Part shown: in pieces, positions 23,790 through 36,915 of the stretch
Layout: every line of letters starts with the position of its first letter
Position numbering within the stretch: the stretch's first letter is position 1
Assembly: GCF_000972845.2 (NCBI RefSeq)
Contig: NC_040022.1
Coordinates: 2,023,011 to 2,087,010, forward strand
Length of the DNA stretch: 64,000 bases
Direction of reading: 5' to 3'
Origin: Larimichthys crocea
Taxonomy: Eukaryota; Chordata; Actinopteri; Sciaenidae
Made by a program: the position numbers and the translations under genes
Notes under the pieces: model-generated
The model's database searches: none
Told to the model about the DNA's origin: nothing
Seen by the model: only the letters and a program-made list of their open reading frames with translations

Positions 23790-26700
23790 CTTCAGAGCCA
23801 CGGAGGTTGCTGCTTGATTAAAGCAAATCAAGCGATGCCAAAGCATAACCATAAAACAGCTCAATAATGTCACTCTGAGCGCTGTGATTGGCTGCAGACA
23901 CAGGGGCTGGGTGCAGATTTGGTCGGTTCTCTCCAGAAGAGAAAAAAAAAAACACTTGTTTGACCTGAACAGTAATCACACATTAATGAATTAAACTAAA
24001 ATAACAGTAAAAACTTAAAATGACCTTGACGAAAATTAATATTCCAGTCACTTCAAGCTTTGTTTTCATCATCAATACTTGCCAAAATACTGGAGTTTTA
24101 GATTTTATGACTTCACTGGCGTCTAATATTCTCCGGTTCATCCTCCCGTCTAATTCATGGACCACTTTGTTTGAGTGAGACGTTCTTTAATATCAATAAC
24201 TTCTAATTTCTGTCACAGTAAGGGAGCTGCTCTGATGACACGTCGTTGGCACCTGTATTAAATATCTTCTAAATAATTGTTTGTATGCTTACTGTGCGAA
24301 ATATATTTTAATCAAGTCTCCAGAACGTGCATCTCCTCACGACTCAAGTTTTCACAAGTTTGTGCAGTCGGTGAAGCGTCATGGGACAAACCCATTTCAC
24401 ACCAAAAGTAAAAGAACCGACCTAAAAGAAAAACTTTCTCCAAAGACTCTTCATGGTCTCCAGATTACAGAGTAATTACACACTGCGTCAGTCTGTCTCT
24501 GCCAGCTACACAATTTGAAAGATCCTTTTTAGGGTGAGTGAGTTTGTGAGGGAAAGAGCGGGGGGGAGGTGTGTCCTTGGATCCAACGTTTTATCCATTT
24601 AATGCCAGAATGATGTTAGAGTACCTCCGAAGGATCGCTCTGATATCATACGCTGGGATTGGAGCCAGGCGTTAAACACTGAATGGAAATGCATTAAGGC
24701 TTTCCTTCCTGTTCCTCTTTCTGTCACGGTTTAAGTCCCATTTCGAGCAGAGCTTGGACACATCCTCGACTTTTGCTTTGTTTCTCTTATTTGCTTTTTT
24801 TTAAATTTCATTTCCTACGTGGCTCCTCTCCATCCTCTCAAAGCTGCAGAGACAGTGCGTCCCTACAACCCAAATTAACACCCTCATCTATCTCGCTGCT
24901 CCTCCATCCATCTCCTCCCTCTCATTTGGCTGTCCTTCCCTCTCTCTCTCTCTCTCTCTCCCTCTTCCCATCTCCAGCTCTCCTTGTATTACTTTAATTT
25001 TGTGGTCGCATCATCCCCCCCTCCTCTTCTTTTCCTGGCACATTCTCTCACCTCTAAATCCTCGATTCCCCCTCCCTTCCCCTCCTTATCTCTCTCCCTC
25101 CATTCCTGCATCCCTCCACCCCTCTTGCAGGATCATTTGGCTGCAGGAGCGGGGCTCTTATGCTCCAGGTGTGCTGCATTGAATGATGACCACAGGAGGA
25201 CCTGGGGATGTGGCTCACAAACACAGACAAACACACAATAAGCTGCCACTGGCCCCATCATTGCACCAACCCTCCTTTCCTCTCATTCTAGGAAAACTAA
25301 GTCATGTTTTTTGTCGGTCACTCTGATATAATGCTTCATTCAAACAATCAGGTGTCGCACTGTGGCTAATTAACAAGCCTGTGTTAGTATGTAACTATAA
25401 ATAGCTCATTAGTTAATGTTTCACATGAATATAAACATGCAAACACAAGCGTGGTCCAATCTTTTTGAGGCTACACGTGTGACTAATGTGTATTCCATCT
25501 CCTCGTCCACTGGGTCCTCTGCCAAACCATTACAGTCTCCTCCTCTTCTCTCTTCTCCTCATTCCAAATGGATTAATTCATCTAGGCGATTAAATAGACA
25601 GCAGCATCAATACTTTCCAAGACTGCGCTATCATAATTTTGCCTCTAAGTCCAATGAGGTGTAAAAATGGCTATTATAACTTGTTGGGTGAGACAGAAGA
25701 ATGAGTGTATCTGAATGAGAGTTTCTGAATGGAAGTCATTTTTCACGGTAGAAATCAGCGAGACATTTGCAACCGCCGAGGAGAATTTCTGAATTAATTA
25801 CTTTTCGTATTGATATTTGTGTCAGACTGCCTTGAGGGACAGATTTATGCGGTTCTCTACATTTATCAGCAAATGGAAATGGCTCCATTGTTAATAATTT
25901 CAATCAAGCAAAAGTAGATAAAAAAGGTTTTGAAATGCAGAGGAAACAATGCAGACATAATGAATCACGTATCTTATTTATGCTGTCCCCAGCTCTGCAG
26001 TGCACGGGGTCATTACATGGAGTTATTTGGTGTCCCTGGAAAAAAATGAATTAGCTAGCTGTGTAAGATGACTCTTCCTTTCAGATAACATGTCACCCAA
26101 AAAAAAACGATCAAATGAGCGTAAAATATCATAATTTCAATAATAATAAATTGGCTTATATTTTCAGGTTTTGCAGAGAATCATTATTTTACAGATTTTC
26201 CCTGAAATCCCTGAATCAAGTACCTTTATCTATAATTTAAAGATACATATTGATACATATTTGTATACAGTTTTGATAGAAAATAGAACTGTTTGAGATA
26301 TTTTCCGCAAATTTGATTACCAGTTTGAAGCTAAAGGTACATATTGAAATAAAATTTACCTTAAAATACTTTAAAAAACTTTAAATTGGTCATAATTATT
26401 CATGTAATATTTAATTAGGGATCGTAATTGATGTAAAACTGTCATTTTACATTAAAATTGTCATTTTACATGAAACTGAAAGCAGAAAAAATACTGAACT
26501 AATAATAGTAATTTTCTGTACAAATTAGAAATTAAAAAAAAAAACTTTAAAAAAACAGAAAACTACTGTAAAAAGCTATTTTCCATAAATGTACTGTGTT
26601 TTGTTTTTTACAGTGTTTGCAGTGGCATTTTTTCTGGGGGCACAAACACAAGCGTAATGAAACCGTGTCTGAAAAGAAGGATTGAGATGAGCCTCTGCTG

Positions 26701-27120
26701 TTTCTCCACCAAGCAGAAAACAGAACAATGTTTTGAATGTTCTGCTTCGGATTAATATTGGAAACTGAGGCACTTAACGGGAACAATGACACTGACAGCC
26801 AACCTTCAGAAATGAATATAACTTCAATGTTAAATGAGTAATAAGGTTCACCAGTGGACTGGACGGATTATATCTATATGGATCATTTGTTGCACTTGCT
26901 GACTGTGGTTAATTTGTCATCTCGTGCTCTGCATGTGTTAACAATAAAACTCGACTAGTCACATACTGTACGTACTAAACCTTTGTTTTATTCAGTCATT
27001 TGTTTGGTGGAGCCGTAGGAAACTGTCTGAATGATGTGCTGCACACTGTTGACGATCACTCTCTTTAAATCCCGGAAGGTAGACCGTAAAAATGTTCCCA
27101 CGGAGTTGGGTTTCATTCAT
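23790..27120. other. Intergenic; simple-sequence and one AT-rich repeat-like zone
   Basis: Contains a (TC)n run at 24941-24960 in a 24.9-25.13 kb polypyrimidine zone. An AT-rich zone at about 26380-26620 has repeated cattttaca words and ctgtaaaa/ttttacag words of a kind common in fish interspersed repeats. No gene could be supported. Confidence 0.35.
24941..24960. repeat. (TC)n microsatellite
   Basis: Perfect dinucleotide run within a longer polypyrimidine stretch. Confidence 0.85.
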
Positions 27121-27134
27121 CTTTTATACTCCCT

Positions 27135-27350
27135 TTATCATTCTCAGGGGCTGGAGCGGATCCCAGCATGCACTGGGCAAGAGGCAGATGATCTTGGACA
27201 GGTTGCCAGACTATCGGGGGGCTGATACAAACAGTATGCGGTGAGACGGACAAAAAACAGCTGCAATTTAGAGCGCCTTATTCATCTAACCTGCATGTTT
27301 TGGATCTCTGTGGAAAGGAAGCCCATGCTGACATGAAAAATTCAAACGCA
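27135..27350 (+). repeat. Dispersed fish repeat (degenerate)
   Basis: ggctggagcggatcccagcatgcactgggcaagaggcag ... ggacaggttgccagactatcg ... caatttagag ... aacctgcatgtttt is, from memory, the start and middle of an abundant teleost interspersed repeat. Heavily mutated, non-coding. Confidence 0.55.
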
Positions 27351-27778
27351 GAACTTGAATTCAATACCCAATTTCATGCTGCTGAATCGAACATGAGCAT
27401 GTTGAAAGCAGCTTTTGCTTCTCTAGCAGAACTTATGTGATCCAAAGGATCTACGTGACCTTGACTTTGACTGTGAAATGTCTGTTTTTAAGTGTTCTCT
27501 GTGATCGGTGTCACCATGCCGCAGGCTGCACGTCAGTCAGAACCATCCCCCTCCTCCTCGGTCTCTTTACTGAGCTGCCTCATCCTTTTTTACTGTCTTG
27601 TTCTCTTGTTTTATTCTTCAGCACTGCAGGACGGAGTGCCCTGAGGCCAGGGTGCTGCCAACACACAGATTCAAATATCCATGCATGCGTGTACTCTTAG
27701 AGCACAGGTACACGGTGAATACAAAAAGACACACACTTGTGAATGACATGACCTGCCTGGAGTCAGAGCATTGTCACA

Positions 27779-28353
27779 TACACTGATCAGCCATAACATT
27801 ATGACTACTGACAGGTGAAGTGTCTTGTTATCATGGCACCTGTCAGTGGAGACTTTGACAAGGGCCAGAAAGCACCAACAACGGACATGAGTATCAGAAC
27901 TGGACCATAGAGCAATGGAAGAAGGCGGCCTTGTCACTTACCTGGGGAACACATGGCACCAGGATGGACTATGGGAAGAAAGTAGGCCAGCGGAGGCAGT
28001 GTGACGCTTTGGGCAATGTTCTGCTGGGAAACCTTGGGTCCTGCCATCTATATGAATGTTACTTTGACACTTGCCACCTACCGAAGCATTGCAGATCATG
28101 TTCACCCTTGGCAGTGGCCTCTTGTTTTGCCACAAAGCAAAAATGGTTCAGGAATGGGTCAAGGAACAAGTTCAAGGTGTTGAATACTGGACCAACAAGT
28201 CTGATTCATGGAGGTCCCATGAATCAGGTCTTGGAGCAGGTACCACAGCACACCTTTAGAAGTCTTGTGGAGTCCTCGATGGGTCATGGCTGACAAAAGG
28301 CGGACCTACACTACATTAATAAAGTGGTCGTAATGTTATGGCTTATCGGTGTA
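27779..28353 (+). mobile_element. Tc1/mariner-like element, internally degenerate
   Basis: The left end CACTGATCAGCCATAACATT and the right end (reverse complement CACCGATAAGCCATAACATT) form inverted termini, both flanked by TA (27779-27780 and 28352-28353), the usual target duplication of this superfamily. Near the right end, one frame reads VPQHTFRSLVES, like the last segment of a Tc1-type DDE transposase. The upstream catalytic part is missing or unreadable, so the copy cannot encode an active enzyme. Confidence 0.75.
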
Positions 28354-28697
28354 AGTCATTTCAACAGGGAGCAGATCTCTTGAAACAAATGTCGCACAGG
28401 TACACTGTCGCTGTTGGAAGATGAATCGCTTCACGCACAGAGCTTTCTTTGCATAGAATTTTCTTTGACGTTGATGGATGCGTGCAGTGGAAAAACTTAA
28501 AAAAGTGAAGTCAGGTGGGAAAGCATTAAAGTGTAACTTTAACCTTCACCTGCGACTGCACCCAGAACACTTTTCCTCTCAGAGTTACCCTCGACTATAA
28601 GAATCTTTAAATACCGTTATTTGTCACTGAAGGCGCCGCATTATCGAGGGTCTGACTCGTTTACTGTGGTGTGTTAAAAGATGAAAGCGGCGGGGGC

Positions 28698-28701
<4 letters not shown>

Positions 28702-28759
<58 letters not shown>
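28702..28759. repeat. (TG)n microsatellite
   Basis: Perfect run of about 29 units. Confidence 0.95.
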
Positions 28760-28761
<2 letters not shown>

Positions 28762-31689
28762 TTTGTGTCTCCCCAGCTGAAAATACTGCAGTCTTCGTCA
28801 TGCCTGGCTAGCTCACAGCAGCGTGATGTAAGGGCCTATTTTTTCCTCAGCTGCTTTAAAGTGATGGAGTCCGGTTTGGCTGGGCTTTGTTTAGGGAAAG
28901 CACTAAATCAAAGAAGACAGATGTCGATTCGTCGATTGTGTGCGTGCCTGTGTGTGTCTGGAAGCTGGTGTGGCACTTAGGGCAATGCAGCACAGAAACA
29001 GTTTGAGTCCTGAGTAAATGGGGTCAAAAAGAGTCACAAGAGTCTTCTTCTTTTTTTTTTTGTTGTTTTACAGACACACTTCTTCAACGCAGTGTCCTAC
29101 ACACATCTAAAATATGAAGAATAGCCGTTCAGAAACATCCTTGGCCTTTTGGTGCCGGTCTTCTCCTCCATGTTCCGCTTTGTTTCCTCTAATGTCGTCG
29201 CTCCGTCTTGCTCCGTGCCAGCCACCCCACGCATTGACAGCCTTTACGCTTCCATCCAGCGGACAAAGCAGGGGAACCATATAGGGTGAGTGGCGGACAG
29301 GCCGGTTTCCGTTGATTTTAACGAGGGTTGATGGACTCTGAGGTCTGACTCACTGCGTAATGTCTTCAAGGGGGCTGAAGGACAGCGGTTTACTTCATCA
29401 GTACCACGGTTAGTATATCACAGGTCCCGTCCTTGTCAGGAAGGAATGGCCCCTTTAGTGTCCTGCTCAAAGGCACTTCAGCCAGATGCGTGTTCATGCA
29501 GAAAAACTACAAACTGCGTCATACTGATGCCTCAAGGACTTCACGGGGCAAGGGTGAAGTTTACACGTCGTGCATACACCCACCTTCACAGCACACGAGC
29601 TCCTGCAGGTTCAGACTGAGCTCTGTGTTTGCTCTAGGACTCATTTGCAGATGAAAAGTTTCATTTCCTCCGCTGCTGGATATTCTTGAGACCAGTCACC
29701 AATCAAACCAGTGATCTGTCATTCGGAAATTGTCCATCGATTATACAAATGAAGTTCAGTTTGCTCATTGCGCGGGGTACTCAGCTGTTACATAATGTGA
29801 GTCTGGAGAGAGGTTTGCAAAGTTTGAAGGAGTTTGAAAGATGCCGAGGACAAAGAAAAGTAAGATCGACGCACATTAGGGGGGAAAAGTCGGGACATTT
29901 CAGCCTCTGTTGCTTCGATTTCGACCTTTAAATCTTCCCCAACTTCATGCAACATGAAACAAGGCAAAATACTTCCAGTGTGGTATATAATTTAGGCACA
30001 ATGTACCGTGTACCATAAATCCATCTAGCACTGCCAGCATGCCATCCAGTGCCATTGCTGTAGTCTATTCTGGGACTCCTGTTGCAAGTATAAATGTCTA
30101 TACTCTCTACACATGGGCATGGCAGCTATTTCCTGAACACAAAGCATGACAAAGGTAAACTGCCTGCATTGACGTCACTGATTGGGGACTAGCTGAAAGT
30201 TTCAGAGAGCAGAGCCAAAGTGCTCGAAGCCAAAGCCTTATAGAGGACATACAGAGATGACATCAAGTTCTGTCTTGTGTGTCGGGTCTGTGCAGCGTGG
30301 ATTAAAAAACCCCAAACTAAGAAGAAATAGGTTAAATATCCTTTCTAAGTTTGTCACAGGCTTCTTGTTGCCCTTCGTTTTAAAGCAAGTGCCACATCTG
30401 CCGTACGCCGTGAGAGCAGAGCAGAGTCAGGCGGTAACCGATGTCGTCGTATCATCTTACGGGGGAAAAGTCAAAGCGCCATTGATCAATAATTCTGATC
30501 TGAACATAGAATCTAATGACTCGCTGTAATGTGAAAGGGTCACTCGTGTACTGTTGATCCCACTGAGAATCAACACTGCAGCACTCTGCAGCTTTTCGGC
30601 CCCATATCGAGGACAAAGTACACTGTATCGTCGTTGCATGGAACAAACAATGAAGGACTATTCATCAGCCCATCTTTTATCAAACACATCTCATGTAAAG
30701 AGCCCTTTATCATCATTCCACATTTTGTCTCTGTATCTTTTCTCCCGGTTCCCGTATCCTCCATTCATCCCTACTCATTCTCTCCCCTCTCAATGTGTCT
30801 CTATTTCTACCTCTCTTTGTCTTTTTGTCTGTGGAGCAGCTTTTACCTCCCCATTGTTGCCTCCCTTTTCTTTTTGGTGGGACGCATTCACTCCCGTCTC
30901 TCCCATTCTGCTCTGGCCTCCAGCATTATAGGCTACCCAAATAAAGAAAAAGGAAAAAACACGATTTGTATTCTGGACCACGTCTGTGATGCGAGAGGAA
31001 AAAAAGGGGAGAGATGGGGGAATAAGCGATGGGTGGGGAGGCAGCGGGTGGAGGAGGGGGCTGTTAAAGTCACAGTTTGAAAGCTGGTTAAACATAAAGT
31101 CGGGTGTCTGGGGGGGCATCCGCTTGCAGATTTGTTTCTTCCTAAGGAGGGAAGTTTGACCTTGAGTGAGCATGCAATCCACTTTATATCATAATGATTC
31201 CCACTTGCTCGTAATTGGGCATTCATTTCGTAGAGTACTATTCATCCATCTAATTTTATGCATCATTACACGAGCGGTTTGTGGATTGACACACGTCTCT
31301 TTCTGCACTGCGCTTGGTTGTTTTAGGGTTGTCTAAATATAGACTCGCAGTGTATCCTCCCAGTGGGATGGTTATCCACGCATCGCAACTCAAGTGCTCA
31401 TCAGTCCACTCCGCTTTTCCTCGGCGCCGGTGGCATCGTCTACATGCATCAGCGATCGCGTGAGTGAGCATCATGAGAGTGCACATGAATGCCAGTTTGG
31501 TGCCAGTATGTGCGCGTTGCCCCGTATCCCTAACCCCGGCAGTGATGCCTGGTCAGCAGCAGCAGCAGCTGACACCCGCTTGTCACTGACAGCAACTCCT
31601 GCAGTGCTGAGAAAAAAGGGAGAGAGACGAGTTGGGAGGAGGTGGAGGGAGCTCTCCATTGACCTTGCAGCAGAAAACCCCAACCGTTA

Positions 31690-31723
31690 CAGCAGTAGTA
31701 GTAGCAGCAGCAGCAGCAGCAGC
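31690..31723. repeat. (AGT/AGC)n trinucleotide repeat
   Basis: AGT units pass into about seven AGC units. Confidence 0.9.
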
Positions 31724-32784
31724 ACACTCTGGACTGCTCATACACAAAAACACCCGCACACACACACACAAACACACTCTCCCTCGCAGTCACTCATGTT
31801 CATTCTGACACTCGTGAACACTCTCGCGCTTAGGACTCGCCTCGGGCCCGTTTGCAGCATCCAGAGAAAGCGAGCAGGATGGAAAATGGGTGGAAGGCAG
31901 GGGGGGTCGAGGAGGGAGTATGTACATTCATATAAGGGAAAGAAATGTGCAGTCATTCATGAAGCCGCAAAAGACAGAGACAGTGTAACTGAGTTATGGC
32001 TGCAGGGAAGGCGAGTCCTGCACACTTCTACGACAGCGCACACGTACATGCAAGTGGACAAAAATGCCTCCATGGATACAGCTTCTGTACACGTAAGGTA
32101 ATGTGTCAGGCACTGCTCTATAATGCTGTCACTTCCACACAGCACGTACAAATGCACCCACAAGCCTCTTTGACAAAAAAGTCAAAGCCGCACAAGTCTT
32201 TGCTCCATAGGAGTGCAGCATAAAAAGGGAAAATTGCCTCATCAAAGCAGTGCCTGTCTCCGATCTAATGCCTCGTACTGACGATAACACGGGCTTCAGC
32301 CTGCCCGTCGCCAGATTGGATGTGACGCTGAAGTGAATGGGTCTCATGAAAGAAAGTGCAATATGGGATAAACACTGTCAGTGAGTGTTGCTTCTGCTGC
32401 TGCTTTCTTTTGTTTATCCCGCTGGATCAGATTACCGATAGAAATTTTGAATGAAAACGTCGCAGTGTTTGAACCCTTCAGATGTGTTTTATATGCGGGT
32501 CCAATCATTTTCTTTGCTGTATCTCACAGAGGTGTGCAGCCTCTCCGCTCCGCAGAGACAAAATGTTTAATTTTCAGCTCCAAGGGGGGAGTCTGTCTTC
32601 ATTAATGCATACTGTGAACAAACTCTTTATTTAGATTTTAGTCAGGTATCCAGAGACATCAACCTGAATCCAGTAGAGGAATGGCACAGTCCACCACTAA
32701 AAATGAAAACCACTAGGTAGAGACGTAATTACAGTACGGGAAATACATTAAATGACTATTCTTTAAACATGCTTCATATGTTTG

Positions 32785-32925
32785 TTTCTGTGTAACTTTG
32801 TGCTCCGGGTACGATCACCCACGAGAAGTACGTAGACGTTTTGGACGGGAAGAAGAGGAAGTTTTCAGCGATTCCTGACAGGAAGTGGAGTTGGTGTCGT
32901 GCCAGAACCGGAGCTGGGCAAGCAT
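32785..32925 (+). repeat. Dispersed repeat family A, internally deleted copy
   Basis: Starts tgtaactttgtgctccgggtacgatc and ends gtgccagaaccggagctgg, as in 4037-4392, but lacks most of the middle. Confidence 0.65.
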
Positions 32926-34299
32926 GCAATGCCTCGAGTGTCACTCGGTTGCTGCTGAAGAGTACAAGTTCTGGGGAAGTGGTGTTAGAAATGAGTGAGC
33001 CTACCAGCTGCCTGGAGCTCACTCCTCGTTCTACTTGAATAAACGACCCAACGCTACATCAGCACACCTGAATCTCACATTGAATTGTTGGCGGTTTAGC
33101 TGCATTATAGATAATGGAGGCACTTGTTCCTCTTATTTTCCTCCAGACTTTTCCTCTTTTGTCTCTTTGTCCTTCTCTTTTAGTGAAGCAGAGTCATACA
33201 TGTCATGCACGTCCTGTAAATCTGTCCACTTCTCAGCCCTTGTGTGTACAAGAAAGAGAAAGAGAGAGACAGAGTTTTGAAAAGTTTTGGAGCGTTTCCT
33301 TTTCGGATAATGTTTCTGCATAAAACTGAATAGCAAAGCAGGCAATAATGCAGAAATCGAGGCAGGGAAGAGAAAGCGTGTGTGATGGGATAAGGATTGC
33401 GGATTAAATTAAATGTAGAGTCAGGGAATTGGAAATGAAGGTCAGACGAAAGGGGAGTACAGTAAGAGGAGGAAGCTGATGAACGGAAGAGGAACTTCTC
33501 TGCAGCTGTCCTGGCTTTTGATCCTGAAGGGGTGGGATGTGGGATGTGGCCTGGGATGTGACATTCATACAGGATTGATGGATATTGTTCACAATGAATG
33601 CTGCTTTGCAAGGCCACAGCTACGGCTCATCTCTCCTAATCTCTGCTATTGAGATGAGCTGTCATTAACTTCACGGGGATGATAATGCAACTCCATCTGA
33701 CCATCGACACTTCGTTGCTCCACATTAACTTGAGCTGTTTCAAGATAGCTGTCCTTTGCATATAGGACATCGGGCCTTTACGTCAGTTGTTCCTTTTCTC
33801 ACTTGTCCTCTTCTGTTGTGATGGGGGTCAAGAAGTTTTCACTTACTTTGAAAAATCCTACTAGATGTGGAACAAGAACAGGGAACAGAATTTAAAGTGG
33901 TGCTCCAATTTTGGAAATTTCTCTTTTGGATTTGATTTTTTATGGGGGCAGTTTGCAACCCTCAGCCAGATTGTTTACAGTTAGACATGTGTAATAAACC
34001 TTGCAATGTCCTCAAAGATGTATGGTGAACTTTCCAAACTCTCATAACAGTAATGCCAAGTGGTTACAATACGCCTGCGGGATCACTTGTGTTTATTCAT
34101 GCAAGTAACTATGAACCACTGGACCCAGTTGCTGACATTACATCAGTATGGATGGAAATAAACAGTTCAAAAGGAGATCAAAACAACCACAAAGTGATGG
34201 CGATTTGTAAAATGTGTCTGAATTCAGACTGTCGGGTCTGTCTGTTGTTTTTCAGGCACAAATTTCCGAAATTTGAAGTAAGTAGATATGTCTGATTGT

Positions 34300-34480
34300 T
34301 GACCTTTGAAGGACTAGATATTCTGAAAAATAGGCTTGATTTTCCTCCCAAGACTGTTTTGGTATAAACTGATAAAACTCTCATGGTCATTATGTAGCAC
34401 TGTGGAGCCAGCAGCCAGTTAGCTTAGCTTAGCACAAAGACTAGAAACTGGTGGAAACTGTTAGCCTGGCACATACCAGC
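34300..34480 (+). repeat. Dispersed fish repeat with TTAGCTTAGCTTAGC core
   Basis: ccagcagccagttagcttagcttagcacaaagactagaaactggtggaaactgttagcctggc is, from memory, a very common teleost repeat core (cagctagcctggctctgtcc type). Class unknown. Confidence 0.6.
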
Positions 34481-36865
34481 ATCTGTTTAGATCTGTGTAT
34501 GTATTTGTATGAATGATAAATAGAGTAAATATTGTAGTATATGTGGTGTGTTCACTCTGTTATAAGAGTTATTTAACCTTAATATTATAAAAAAAACAGC
34601 TGAAGGAGCAGAATTTGTATAATTTAGCATAAGTGCACTGAAGTTGCACAAGACAGAACAAATTTACATTGGCTGACTGAGTAGAAGTTTAACCTCTTGA
34701 TGCTGCTTTAAAACCTGCATGTACATCTATATATATATATATGTGTGTGTACCATGACTTTGTTCTTCAAAGATGAAGGCTTTAAGTGGCTTCGACAAAA
34801 TAGGTCACATCATCATCCTATTTAATTTTCCTATTCTAAAAAGAACGTAGCTCTAAAATAAGAAAAGTCTCAATCCTTTTTTTGCACGCTCTCCGCTCCC
34901 ATCTGACCGCGGGTTCGTTAATGATCTCATTTAAGAGGTCGCAGTTTTCTAATTGGAAGTGGGCTGACTCCTGTTGCACTGGGCTGACCTGTGCAACAGT
35001 CTAAAGTTAGTATCGACTTTTTGACCTCGCTAAAAATACTCACACTTCTGTCCTCAGAGAAAAAAAAAAAGAAACATTCTACTCTTCAAATAGCTCAAAC
35101 AACCTTTGGACCTTGGTTGTCTCTTTAGAGGACAAAACAAGTACTTTGATGGAAGAACATTTGGAAGAAGGTGAGTGACTCTGAAGCGTGCATGTGTGGT
35201 TTTATGTGTGTTTGGTGATATTAGCTGCAGTGAGGAAGCTTTTTAGAGTTACAGCCACAGTTCCACTTTTCGAGTACTGCAGCTACAGCAGTTTAGCCAC
35301 CATACGGCAGCACAACACCTGAGACCTTCCCATTCACTGTGATTACGAACGCATGACCGCAGCTGAGCACTGGCTGCCAGAACACTGTGCACTTCTTCAA
35401 TCCCATCACTTATTCAAATATTAGCTATACCTCAACATCTGATTTTCTTTTCTGTTCCAGTAGGTGCTGTTCACGTCACGCTCCTAATTCCTTATTAGCA
35501 GGTAGCGGTGGTGACACCCACAAACAAGGACTTCTGCACACAGCCGCACACGCTGTTATAAGCCCCAAACCGGCGGTGTTGGGCACGTTTTTCACTGATC
35601 ATACCACACATCAGCAAGACCATCAAACGCTTCTCCAGATGCCAGCCGCCCCTCGCAACATCTGTCCTTGACCTTGGCAATTAAGACTTGACTGTCTGAG
35701 CTCATTAAGATGTTATTTTTTAAAGTGTGTGTGTGTATTGTATAAATGTGATTGGGTGTTTGGTGGGAGGGTAGAAATTCATGTCAGCCTGGCCTGCCCT
35801 ACATTAGCACACAGTTTGTCTGTGCGTGCACCTGTATACGTGTATTTTTATCAGTCTGCATCTGTTAGACAAGGTTCAGTGACCTGTGCTGCTGCGCAAC
35901 ATCATAAATTATGTTTGTTTTCAACCTGGATGACTTTGCATGCAAGCCTGATCAGCGAATGAGGGAATAAAGTACCGTACGCGCGCTTAAAATGAACACT
36001 GATTGCCACCAGACATCCACTTTCGTTTCTTAAAACTCAGCAAAAAAAAAAGTGAGACGTCTCCTTCTTTATTCCCTTTTATCAAAAATCTGTTTTAATT
36101 AATGCCTTTTCACGAGCGCCCTGAACGCTGGGTTAGCTGTGCTTTTCATGTTAAAATCAGCACAAATGCAAATTGTCTGCGAGAGACCTCTGCGCCACGG
36201 CTGGGAACGCTGTTTTAATTATCCAGACAGCCTCGTAAGTGGCAGAAAAAAAGGCGGTGACGAGGTGACCATATGCTCAGCTTATCTTACAGTTTCATAT
36301 CAGCTCACGGCTGGTGGATGACGTGAAGAAACGGGAGCAAAAGATTAACCCTAACAACAGATTTATAGTAAACTGAAGAAAATAGAGAATGGAGAGATGG
36401 AAGATTCAAAGGGCACATCTTTCCATGGATGTTTGCCCACGTAAGCGCCATGTTTCCTTCTTACTACTCACAATTAACCGACCCTATCCTGACACTCTCT
36501 CACCTACGATAACAAGCCCACACAAACAACCACCCCTCTCATCTTTCCCAGTAAAATGGCATTTCCCTATCCAGTCCACCCACTGACAGGCTTCCATCCC
36601 ACTCACTCACATTCATAGTCAAGTCTCCACACAACAGTGAACAGCAGTGGAGAGAAACCAGAGGGCAATTGGCAATGTAGGATAAAGGATAGGCTTCCCA
36701 GCAAAACACACAAACACAACACACACATGAATGCCTACACGCAATCACCACCCAACCACCAGCAGTGTTTGTCAATGTGCGGTTTCATGTCAAGTTTGAA
36801 TACTGGTCTGCACGATGCACAGCTGGAGATGTTATGTCGCAGATATTACAGATGTTCATTTGTTT
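34481..36865. other. Intergenic; nothing recognised beyond a short AT/GT run
   Basis: An (AT)n(GT)n run is at 34730-34750. No exon or RNA gene was supported. Confidence 0.3.
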
Positions 36866-36869
36866 GTGT

Positions 36870-36915
36870 TTGTGCCTCAGGTGTACTTTGTGTTTAGTGC
36901 TAATTAGCATATGTT
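36870..36915 (+). repeat. Fragment of a dispersed fish repeat
   Basis: gcctcaggtgtactttgtgtttagtgctaattagcatatgtt resembles the end of a common teleost repeat whose beginning (aaatttcatacagacattcatg) is seen at 41944-41965. Confidence 0.45.

Larger units (their letters stand above)
28354..34295. other. Intergenic; repeats and low-complexity tracts, no gene recognised
   Basis: Includes the (TG)n run, the (AGC)n run and a family A fragment listed separately. Pyrimidine-rich DNA lies near 30760-30900 and G/A-rich DNA near 31000-31060. The longest open frame (31394-32101) crosses the AGC and CA runs and looks non-coding. Confidence 0.35.

Noticed and set aside
27931..28293. 120-codon frame
   Set aside because: Lies inside the Tc1/mariner-like element; only its last part resembles transposase.
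31394..32101. Longest open frame in the middle (235 codons, plus strand)
   Set aside because: It runs through the AGC and CA microsatellites (poly-Ser, His/Thr stretches), has no recognisable domain and no supporting splice structure.
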